Shown here: positions 46,821-57,586 of the stretch, one piece after another | Layout of the letters: each line of letters begins with the position of its first letter | Position numbering within the stretch: the stretch's first letter is position 1 | Assembly (NCBI RefSeq): GCF_901000735.1 | Contig: NC_081542.1 | Location: forward strand, 41,130,375-41,194,374 | Reading direction: 5' to 3' | DNA: 64,000 nt | From: Corylus avellana | Lineage: Eukaryota; Streptophyta; Magnoliopsida; Fagales; Betulaceae | Notes under the pieces: generated by a model | Seen by the model: only the letters and a program-made list of their open reading frames with translations | What the model was told of the DNA's origin: nothing | Databases searched by the model: none | Translations under genes and position numbers: made by a program

Positions 46821-49800
46821 ATGGCAGAGGAGAAGGTGACGACGACAGCAGTTGAACGCACACTTGAAATAACGCCGACGTGGGCTGTGGCGATTCTGTG
46901 CTTCTTCTTGATACTAATCTCCATTCTTATTGAGAAATCGCTCTGTCGTCTCCGCAAGGTACAGCTGCATGGAAGAACTTTGATAAATCATGGAGGTATA
47001 AGTATAACTATGTATAATTAGTAATAACCCATCTATCTTTTGATCTTTTGAGCAGTATTTTACCAAGAAAAGGAGGAAATCTCTCATTCAGGCTCTTGAC
47101 AAGATCAAGTCAGGTGAGAATTCTGAACATGGGAGTTAAATGTTTAATGGTTTTTTTTTACTGTTTTCTTAATGTATTCTCTGTTTCTGCAGAATTGATG
47201 CTTTTGGGATTCATATCATTGTTGCTGAATGTAAGCGAAAGGCCCAAAGCAAAAACTTGTATTCCAAAGAGTGTTGGTGAAACGTTTCTTCCTTGCAGTG
47301 ATTATTCGACTGCAGCTGATGCAGAGGAAGAAACAAAATGTGCAGAGCAGGTGTGAATTGTTTAAGCAGATATTGAAAAACGAAACGTCGTTTCATGTGA
47401 CAAATTAATTGAAGTTCAAATTCCATTGATGAGCAGGGAAAGGTGTCGTTGTTGTCAAGGAGAGGCGTTCAGGAGCTGCAATACTTGATCTTTATGCTGG
47501 GTGTCTTCCATATATTCTCCTCTGTCCTTACTTTCAGCCTTGGAATGGCCAAGGTAATTTCCATGGCTTTACAGTAACGTAAAAGCTTCACTTTCTGAGC
47601 TGCTTCTTCTCTTCCATCACCGGGTGCGGGGAATTTGATGGTTTGGTTAATTTAGTTTTGACTTTTACATTTAGGAAATTTTCTTGCAAATTCCCCGAAG
47701 TGTGAACTTTGACAACTTTTCAACTTTCCGTTCTACAGAGATTTTTAATGGGAAAGCTGGACCCCTGGTGTTGGACATTATAGAAATGATGTTCACCACA
47801 CTAAAATCTTACAAATATCCGTCAGTAAAAATCTTATAAATATCCCACTTTATTGACATGGTTAATTATTGTTAAAAAAATAAAAATTTGAGCATGGGTT
47901 AAAACTGTCACGTTAATATTATGGGATAAAAATATATTTTTTAACATTTTTAATATATATATATATATACATACTAGACCCTACTGTATATATTAATACT
48001 ACACAAACATCTCACAAATAAAAATCTTATAAATATCCCACTTTATTGACATGGTTAATTATTGTTAAAAAAAGAAAAATTTGAGCATGGGTTAAAACTA
48101 TCACGTTAATATTGTAGGATAAAAATATGGTTTTTAACATTTCTAATATATATATACACAATAATTACTAGACCCTACCGTATATATATATTACACAAAC
48201 ATCCCACAAATATCATATAAAAAAAAGCGTACATTGTATGGTTTAGAAGCTAGACTTTACTGCTTTTAGCTTTATAGGATATTTTTGTATGGTAATAACA
48301 TTACTCTGTAGAATATGAGTAATGCTATTTAGTAGTCTATTATAAGACCATTATACAATTTGGATGATATAACAAAAAAAATTAGCCTTTAATTTTTTTT
48401 TTTTCTTCTTAAAAAGTGTTGATTTTTACTATTACATCATCGAATTATATATATAAAAAGAAAAAAAAAACCCATATCAGCGCATCTTTTCCCGGTGTTT
48501 GTTTAAGGTGCATTGGTAACAAAACAAGCGCTAATATTTTAATATAAGCACCGACAAATAAGTGTCGCGATTTTCTATAAGTATTACTCTACAAATATTG
48601 AAGTAGTATATAACATTACTCTCGACATAAATGGCATTTGTTAAATTTTATTTGTTGAATTTATCTTTTACAGATGAGGAGGTGGGAGTCTTGGGAGGCA
48701 GAAGCCAGATCATTGGAATATCAATTTTCAAATGGTAAGCTTTGACGGCTATGAATCTACCTGGAATCTCGTCCGTTGCAAAGTCTCTGTGGACCCTATT
48801 GTTCTTGTTTTACTATGGTATCCTGAAACGTACGACAAATGGAAAATGATTTGTATGTACAGGAATGATTAATATTAATAAATTATTGAAGACATATTCT
48901 GCCACACTATGTCAAATAGTTAGTTAATTTAAAATTTTATAAAATAATAAATTTAATCAATTATAATGTTTTTAATCAATTGTGTATGTCGATTTACATG
49001 CAGACTCAATTTTTTTTTAAAATTTTTTTATGAATAATTCTTTTGTTACTGTTACATGATAAATTATGTAGACCCACGAAGGTTTCAGCTCACCCATCAA
49101 ACATCATTTGGAAAGAGGCATCTGAAGTATTGGAGTGACCACCGATTTCTTCGTTGGCCGGTAATTAGTTCAATGAAAAACATGACCAATTTCAAACATT
49201 ATTATTCCTTAATCAACAGAAGGCTCAATGTCATGATATAATTTTTCTATGTTTTGCAGGCCCGTTTTCTTCGGCAATTCTTTAAATCTGTTTACAAAGT
49301 GGATTATTTCATTCTCAGACATGGATTCATTACGGTATTGCATGCAACCAATCCATTATTTATATATAATTAGTCCATGCATGGTAATTTTCTTGATTAA
49401 GGGTGAAAAATATTAATAATTTTTGCTCTCTTCTGCTACCAATATTCTAGGCCCACTTTGCAGAAGGAAGTAACTTTGGTTTTCAGAAATATATAAGAAG
49501 GGCTTGGGAAAAAGATTTTGGGGTGGTTGTGGGAATAAGGTAAGCATGCATACTATTGTGCAAAAAAACATACGATCACAATTACGGTTAAATAAGGCAA
49601 GAACAATCACACACAAAATAACACCAAAATTTAAGTGGTTCCCCAATGTAAGGTACATCCACTGGTGGAGGCGATTACGAAGAAATTCACTATGAAAAAT
49701 GGAGTACAACAATATAGTGGAGAGAAAATCACTCAGACCCAAAACCCCAATACACCCAAATCTCACTATCACATAATAGAGATTATTCTCAAAGGAAAAA

Positions 49801-52800
49801 ACAAAAGACAAAAATACAAACTCTTCTTCTTTTGCCGAGATACGATGACGAGTGGTCTCTCTATTTCTTTTTCTCTCTCGCAGTAGCACTCTTTTTTTTT
49901 TTTTTTCCTCTTATTTTGGCGCCTCCAAAATCAAGAAGAAAACAGTCGGGGCTCTTTGTTTGCTCTCCTTTATTTTCTTTCTTGTCTCTAACTCATGAAA
50001 CCAAGAAGGAAATACAAGAGGTGCGGCGCACTACTCTGCTGCCCTTCAAATAGCAGCCCACAAATTCACATATGCAAATTCACATATGCGGCTCTGTTGA
50101 TGTTTTTTGCACACCCTATTTACGCACAAAACTTTGGCTTTATACATGGGCAAAGTCGGTGCACGGGTAAAACAAAACAGGCACGCCGCGTGCAAAAAAA
50201 TTTTTTTTGCACTGGGCGTGCCATGCACGCCGCGTGCTCCCAATCAATGCTCGTCGGTGCACTCCAATTCTCCTAATACAAGTCATTCTTGGATTCCATA
50301 TAAGACAAAAACTATAAAGCCTTTTACAAGAAAGACTTGTACACCACGTGAGCCCCACACACTCTAACTTAGAGAAGGATTTGGAGAGCTAGTCTCCCAC
50401 GGTAGTACCCATAAACCAATAAAGCAAGACATAGGCCCATGACTAAATTGAGGGTTGAAAAGTCACATAGTCAACAATCTCCACCTTGACTTGAAACCCA
50501 TCAAGTCACAACAAAACGAATCTCATTCTGATGCCTCCGCCCAAGCCCCTAAGGGCTATCACAATTCATAAGTGTCACTCAAGTCCAGGCACCTCTTGAA
50601 CTTGAGCATATGACCTGGTTTAGAGAGACTACCATACTTTTCTACCAGCCCTCTAGGCCACATAGCTTTCTCTGTTGGCTCTTTTTTTTTTTTTCTATAG
50701 ACCCATTTGCACTCTTTAGCCTTCTTTGCCTTGAGCAATTTTGTTGATTTCCAAGCTTTACCTTTCTGTAGTAACTCCACATTTGTCGGCATGCCATTTT
50801 GAACAGACGATGAGTCTCCACTACTAACTGTCAGAGCAAAGGAAACCATGTCCTCAAATTCATACCTCTCCGGTGCTTTTCGATTACGTTTCTCTCTGCC
50901 TCTTGCTAAAGAATAAGGCTCTTCTCGTTGCTCTAAGTCCCTTCACGATTCTTCGTCATCACATATGTCCGTGAGTGAACACTGTTCATCAAGCTCTACC
51001 TCCTCGACCTGTTTCCCTTTCTGGCTCTCAGTCGATGCTTCACTCTCACCCTTTCTTAACATATAGGCCTCATCAAATACCACGTCTCTGCTAACAATCT
51101 TCTTCTTTGAGACTGGATCCCAGAGCCTATAACCTTTAACACCAGATTCCAAACCAAAACAAATACATTTTCTTGGCTTTGAATCTAATTTTGATCGCTC
51201 TCCACTTTGCACATGAACGTATGTCGAACAACCAAATATTCTCAACATAGAATAATCAACCGGTTTGCCTGACCATACTTCCTTTGGAATCTTGAAGTCA
51301 ATCCCAGCGGCTGGAGATCGGTTGGTGAGGAAGCTTGCATAATTAATTGCCTCAGCCCAAAAACTCTTTGGCAATCCTGCACTCAACCTCATACATCTCA
51401 CCTTTTCCAACAATGTTTTGTTCATCCTTTCGGCAACTCCGTTCTGCTGTAGAGTTCCTCTCATTGTGAAGTGATGAGTAATGCCTTCTGTTTTGCAGAA
51501 TTCCAAGAATGCAGTGTCTTTATATTCTAACCCATTGTCGGATCTCAAATACTCCACTCTTCTTTCAGTCTGATTTTCCTCCTGCGCCTTCCACTGCTTG
51601 AAGATGGTGAAAACCTCTGACTTGTGCTTCATAAAGTACACCTAGACCTTTCTTGAGAAATCATCAATAAAACTGACAAAATAATGTGTACCTCTGTTTG
51701 ATGGCATCGCCACTTGTCCCCAAACATCTGAGTGAACATAGTCGAGAACACGTTTGCTTGTATGAGACGCCACCTTAAAGCTCACTCTTTGTTGCTTCCC
51801 ATACATACAGTACTGCCGAGGTGGACACTGCAGCTTCGCCTGTAACTGTGTCCCCGAGTAACTTATACAAATTGCCAATTTTATTGCTCTTCATTGTCAC
51901 CATTGCACCTTTAGTTATTTTCATAACTACATAGTTTGCTGAATAACCATAGCCCAAAGAATCTAATTTGCCTAATGAGATCAAATTTTTCTTAAGGTCA
52001 GGAACATATCTAACATTAGTGAATATCCTAACAATCCCTTAAAACATCTTGACTTTTATGGTACCTAGTCCAATGGCCTTACACCTAGCATCATTGCCCA
52101 TTAGCACTGTACCCGCATTACAGGATTTAAATGTGTCAAACCACTGCCTATTTGGACACATATGATATGAATGAGCAGAATCCAAAACCCAAGAGTCTAT
52201 GAGAGAATTTTTACCTGAGGAAACTGAAAGAACATCTGCGCTAACCTTGCTATCACTAGACTCACCATCGGCCACACCGATTGAATCTTCGGAACCTTTC
52301 TGATTCTTATCTTCTAGGTCTTGTTTCATCAGCTTGCAAAATTTTTTGTAGTGCCCTTTCTTGTGACAATAATAGTACTCCACGTCTTTTGCATCTGGCC
52401 GAGATTCTCCACCCTGTGCCGATCGTGACATAGACCGATACTGCTTACCTCTGTCGTTCTTCCCCTTAAATTTATTTCTTCCGCGCTTTGGCTCAAACCG
52501 TGCCACAAGCCCATCAGCCTGATCATTGACAGGTTTTCTCCGCATCTCATGTGACAAGAGAGATCCCGTCACCTATTCAAATGCCAGAGTCTCTTTCCCA
52601 TATAACAATGTCGTAACTAGGTGATCATAATAAGGGGGAAGCGATGCCAACAAAAGTATCGCTTTATCTTCTTCTCCAATCTTCACTACAAAATTCAACA
52701 ACTACATATTCAACATGTTGAACTTGTTAAGGTGCTCTAGCAAATTTGTATTTTTATTTTCCTCCATTTGTAAACCATATAGTTGTTTCTTCACGTACAG

Positions 52801-55667
52801 CTTAGTCGTCAAATTCTTCGCCATATATACTCTCTAATTTCTGTCAAATTGATTCTGCTTTTTCTTCATCAATCACATTGTGAATAACTTCATCTGATAT
52901 ATTAAGACGGATCACACTAGTAGCCTTCACATCCATCTCTTCCCAAACATCATTCTCCATCTTCTAGGGTTTCTTCGCCTTTCCCAATAACACCTTGTGA
53001 ACTCCTTGCTGAATCAGCAAATCCTTTATCCTTCTTTGCCAAAAAGAGAAATTTTTCTTCCCATTAAACTTCTCTACTTTAAACTTGGTACTCGCCATAT
53101 TTGCTGTTAATTTAATTTCTCGAACCTGATCTCTGATACCACTTGTTGTGCAAAAAACACACTATCACAATTACGGTGAAATAAGGCGAGAACAATCATA
53201 CACAAAATAACACAAAGATTTAAGTGGTTCCCTCAATGTGAGGTACGTCCACTGGTGGAGGCGATCACAAAGAAATTCACTATAAAAGATGGAGTATAAA
53301 AATATAGTAGAGAGAAAATCACTCAGACCCAAAACTCTAATACACTCAAATCTCACTATCACACAATAGAGATTATTTTCAAAGTAGAAAACAAAAGATA
53401 GAAATACAAACTCTTCTTCTTTTGTTGGAATACAATGGCAGTTGGTCTTTCTATTTCTTTTTCTCTCTTGCAGTAGTACCCTTTCTTTTTTCTCTCTTAT
53501 TTTGGCTCCTCCAAAATCAAGAAGAAAACAGTCTGCGCTCCTTTGTCTTCTCTCCTTTATTTTCTCTCGTGTCTCTAACTCATGAAGCCAAGAAGAAAAT
53601 ACAAGAGGTGCGGCGCACTACTCTCCTGCCCTTCAAACAGCAGCCCACAAATTCACTTGCGCGGCTCTGTTGATGTTTTTCGCACACCCTATTTACGCAC
53701 AAAACTTTGGCTTTATAGATGGGCAAAGTCGGTGCACTCCAATTCTCCTAATACAAGTTATTCTTGGATTTCATATAAGACAAAAACTATAAAGCCTTTT
53801 TCAAGAAAGACTTGTACACTACGTGAGCCCCACACACTCCAACTTAGAGAAGGATTTGGAGAGCTAGTCTCCCACGGCAGTACCAATAAAGCAATAAAAC
53901 AAGACATGGGCCCATGACTAAATTGAGGGTTGAAAAGTCACATTGTCAACACATACAAACAATTGCACTGTATAGTAACACATTGATATGTGATTAATCT
54001 TTCTGGGGCATCTTTTTTCTGCAGTTGGTGGATTTGGATATTTACTGTGTTCTTCCTATTCTTCAATGCACACGGTAAATTAAATTGAATTCATTTAAAT
54101 TCAATAAGTAGATCTTTAGATTAATTAATTACTAAGCTTGGGAATGCTGACTAGCTAGCTAAATTATTTATTCTCTTTCTGCAGTATTTCGCAGTTACTT
54201 ATGGCTTCCCTTCTTTCCATTAGTGGTGAGTAAATCAATTACTTCAACTACAATAATAAGAGAAATACTATATATATACTACACTTTCCTCTCACCTCAA
54301 TTTCAATGAATTGACGTGGTAATGCTCATTAGTCTTTGTACCTTCCTTTTTTTAACGAGATTGATCTAGAGACCGATGAACATTGTCATATCAGTCTGGT
54401 AAAATAGATAGGGTGAGATAAAAGTGTCGTATAGAGCATTGCTTTCGGTGAAAGTAAAAGTGTTGTAAATTAAGGTGATTTGTGTTTTTGCAGATGCTGT
54501 TGATTGTGGGAACAAAGTTACGGGGCATTATAACCAAGATGTGCTTAGATAGCCATGAGAAATCTCAGGTTGTTAGAGGAACATTGCTTGTGAGACCAAG
54601 CGACCACTTTTCCTGGTTTGGTTGGCCCAAATTGCTTCTCCACCTTATCCACTTCATATTGTTTCAGGTCATCCTTCAATCTTTCTTCAGCTTTAATCTA
54701 AAGAAAAACAATTTCTTTTGACCCTTTAGATTTAAACAAGACTTCAGATCTTTTGACCAAATTTTACCAAGAAAAAGTGATTTCTAATATAGCTAAAGTT
54801 CCCCACAATAATATCCAATTCCCTTGTTCTTTCAGAATTCGTAATGAAATTATTTCAAGAAGGTAAACTTTATTCTAATAACAGAAACTTTTTTTGGGCT
54901 TTGCAGAATTCCTTTCAACTAGCATTCTTTGCATGGACTTGGGTAAGCATCCAAATTAATTAAGTTTATTGTTATTAATTTCTACCATTCTATTATATTA
55001 TAAGTAAGGGGGAATAATAATATTCATTGTCTAATTATTATTACTTGCTTCAAATTACAGTACAAATTTGGTTTTAGGTCATGCTTCCACAAAGAAAATG
55101 AAGATATTGTCATAAGGCTTGCCATGGGTGTAGTTGTACAAGTCCTTTGTGGCTATGTCACACTCCCTCTCTATGCTCTGGTCACACAGGTAAATATATA
55201 TTCAAATCCTACAGCTAATTATATGAGAAATTTTGGCAAATTAATTCACACACCCACATCAAGATTTTAAATTTCCTATCATTTTCCTTGAATTTTTTTT
55301 CACCCTCTGAAACATGCAACAGATCGGTACTTCAATGAGGAAAGATGTTTTCACAGAGGGTGTTGTTAATGGGCTGAAAAGATGGCGAGTGAAAGCCAAG
55401 AAAAGCGTTGCTTTGAGGAACACAAACAATTACTCACTAGACACCTCCCATGAGACTTCTTTGGTCGACACTTCACCTTCTTTCAATACCCTTGAAGCAA
55501 CAATCTCAGTAGAATCTGGTTCCCCATCAGACCCCGAGTACGTGGCAGATGGAGTTGATGATGAAGAAAAGGGAATTGTTGGAGGAAGATCACAACCGGA
55601 GGAGAAGCAAAAAATCATGGGAGGCTTGTTTCATGGTTTTGATGTAGTGAAAAGGAAAATAGGCTAG
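46821..55667 (+). CDS. MLO: MLO-like protein, copy 3 (complete, 519 aa)
   Basis: The only complete copy. Exons: 46821-46958, 47056-47113, 47193-47350, 47437-47553, 48674-48734, 49072-49160, 49260-49334, 49451-49539, 54025-54074, 54185-54225, 54494-54667, 54907-54942, 55061-55189, 55323-55667. All introns are GT-AG, and the joined frame is 519 codons plus TAG. Residues: TM1 about 21-40, TM2 66-82, TM3 131-153, TM4/5 262-300, TM6 338-362, TM7 375-403. Extracellular cysteines fall at 88, 100, 115 and 370, as in the family, and the calmodulin-binding stretch around 416-435 contains Trp426. Length fits MLO proteins (about 500-590). Changes against copies 1 and 2: Arg for Cys in exon 7 (ARFLRQF), Ser for Arg at the exon 8/9 junction, Ile for Met at 406, and a frameshifted end KRKIG. 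Intron 8 holds a 4.4-kb antisense Copia. Probably functional if that intron is spliced. Confidence 0.92.
47827..48210. repeat. 193-bp tandem duplication in intron 4 of MLO copy 3
   Basis: The segment beginning AAAATCTTATAAATATCCC is present twice (about 47828 and 48021). The same segment occurs once before exon 5 in copy 2 (10855) and once at the duplication junction (12961), so this part of intron 4 is recombination-prone. Confidence 0.75.
49554..53951 (-). mobile_element. Copia LTR retrotransposon in intron 8 of MLO copy 3 (RT deleted)
   Basis: A 4.4-kb element, antisense to MLO. LTRs are 49554-50476 (923 bp; outer base changed, TATTGTGC) and 53144-53951 (808 bp, TGTTGTGC...GTCAACA). A perfect 5-bp target duplication CATAC (49549-49553 and 53952-53956) shows a clean insertion; MLO copies 1 and 2 keep the empty site. 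On the minus strand the Met-tRNA primer site TGGTATCAGAG lies next to 53144 and the polypurine tract AGGTGGAGAT next to 50476. Gag, protease and integrase regions remain; most of reverse transcriptase and RNase H is deleted. Non-autonomous. Confidence 0.92.
50559..53098 (-). pseudogene. Copia gag-pol remnant (gag, protease, integrase)
   Basis: Polyprotein remnant from an ATG at 53098. Gag starts MASTKFKVEKFNGKKNFSFW. A zinc knuckle near 52370 reads YYYCHKKGHYKKFC, with its first Cys replaced by Tyr. The protease motif WVLDSAHSYHMCP has Ala in place of the usual Gly after DS. The integrase core runs about 51740-51250 with its three acidic positions visible (HSDVWG, RSDNGLEY, NGVAERMNKTLLEK) but is split by a TAG at 51642-51644. 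After the integrase tail the frame reaches CKWVYRKK, the start of the RT domain, then jumps to the final residues, so nearly all of RT and RNase H is gone. Inactive. Confidence 0.85.
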
Positions 55668-55924
55668 CTAGCTCATAGCTGTACAGTTATTACAGTTATT
55701 ATATATATATGGAGGAGACGATGCCGTTTTGGCTGCTTCTTAACTACTCCGACTACTGACATTTTTGGGCCTTGTCTTCATCACCTTGTATTTTTTTTCT
55801 ATTTTTCTATGATTAATAGATTTCTACTAGCTTATGTCATTGGTTATATATTCTTAGTGATTAACACAACAGATAATAAGAGAGGAACTGTTCATTCTTA
55901 TTTCATTTTGATGAAAAAAAGTTC
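55668..55924. other. 3' flank of MLO copy 3 before the LINE
   Basis: Matches the flank behind copies 1 and 2, up to the LINE insertion point within GATGAAAAAAAGTTC. Confidence 0.8.
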
Positions 55925-56230
55925 ATTTTATACTAAGAGAGGAATATGTAATAAGTGGCCGAATTGTGAGCGATTTTTTTTGGGCTCTGCTGATGTGGCA
56001 TAGCTCCTAGCGATTTTTCAGAGTAGAGTGGTTCTCTGGGACTAGTTTTCTGAAACTTTATTACGCGCCTCCTTGTTCTAGCACATGTGGGCGCGTTACT
56101 TTTCCAACGACTCCGATTCCAGTGCCAGTGCTTCGCCGTTCCTTGCTCGTTGAATTTTGAGGAATGATCGATTGGTGAGTTATGGCCAAATGAGCAAATA
56201 GGGGTCGTAGGGGGGAAGAAGGTATCAAAA

Positions 56231-57586
56231 TTGTTGTTGAAGGATGCTTCAGCGAATTTGAAGGTTGCTTTGCGATCTCTGGATTGTGAGGTAGATCAGA
56301 GTGATGAGGAAGATAATTGTGATAATTTGACAGAGTTTTGTGAGGATGTGGATGCTTCGAAGCTTGATACCCAGAATTTGCTTGTTGAAAATAACTCTGT
56401 TTTGCGGGAGAAGTCTTTGGCGATTCCTGCTAGTTTTCCTGAGGTTGAATTAGTGTGTAATCCAGTTGTTGTTGAGTCTTCTGTTACAGTTGCTCAGAAA
56501 AGTGTAGTTTAGGATTGGAGGCAATTGTTTCGTAAGGAGAAATCTATGGGAATATTGCAGTATTTTGCTCCTTCTCTTAAAGATGGTAGAGTTGTAGTAA
56601 AGCCACCTAAGGAAGCTATTGAGGAAGGTATTTCAAAATGGTCTTCTTCTCTGGTTGGCCAGTTTCTTGATAAGCCCTTCCCCTATTATATTGTTAAATG
56701 TACTGTAGAAAGTATTTGGGCTCAATATGGGAAGGTTGAAGTATACTTGTTGGAGAATGGCTTATATTTGTTTAAATTTGCTGATGAGAAGACACGAGAT
56801 GAGGTGATGGAGGCAAAAGTTTGGCATATGGCTAATAAACCTTTGATCTTGCGTAAATGGATTCCTGGTATGCAACTTCTCAAGATTTCTTTATCTTCTG
56901 TTCTTGTTTGAATTAAATTACATAATTTGCCTATTGAGTTTTGGAATGCTACATCTTTGAGTTATGTGGCTAGTGGTATTGGTAAACCTATTTGTGCTGA
57001 TTCTGTCACTGAGGAGCAGTTGAGGCTTGGTTTTGCTAGGGTTTTGGTTGAAGTGGATATGGATTTTGGTTTTCCAAAGGAGATTGAAATTGTTGGTGTT
57101 GATGGGGAAAGGGTTGTAGTTGGCATTGAATATCCTTGGCTTCCTGTCAAATGCAAGAGGTGTAAGTCATTTGGTCATCTTTCTCATACTTGTTCTAAGG
57201 TTAAGAAACAGGTGTGGCTTCCAAAAAAAGCTGAGCCTATTCAGAATTTGCATGATGGTTCTGTGATGGAGAAGGTTGCTGAGGTGAAGAATGTTGTTCC
57301 TAAAGCAGTGGTTGAGCCTAAATGGAATGTGGTTAGAGCTAAAAGAACTCATGTTTCAAATGCTACTATAAAGGATAGCAATAGTCATTGGACTAATTCT
57401 TTCCATCTTTTGGCTAGAGCTGATGGTAATTTTAAATCAAGAGAGGTGAGGGGTGTAGATACTTTTTCTTCTCTTCAAAATGTTATTGAATCTGCTTTGG
57501 TGGAGGAGAGTGCAAAAGTTAAAGGGAAAGGTAAAATGGGTGAAGAGGAGGAGGTCTTGATGAGAGGTTTTTCTCCTACTCAATGA
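56231..57586 (+). pseudogene. LINE ORF1, DUF4283 plus CCHC knuckle
   Basis: RNA-binding gag-like protein of plant L1 elements. An acidic leader (56231-56512) comes first. The DUF4283 region follows (VGQFLDKPFPYYIVKCTVES, then LFKFADEKTRDEVMEAKVWH, then KPLILRKWIPGM), then the LPIEFWNATSLSYVASGIGK segment. A zinc knuckle CKRCKSFGHLSHTC lies near 57150-57190 and a basic/acidic tail ends at 57586. A TAG at 56510 and a TGA at 56909 (in place of Trp before IKLHNLP) break the frame; otherwise it is well preserved. Confidence 0.82.

Noticed and set aside
49995..50367. Open frames of 70-93 codons inside the Copia LTR
   Set aside because: LTR sequence only; not shared in frame by the second LTR because of the 98-bp unit.
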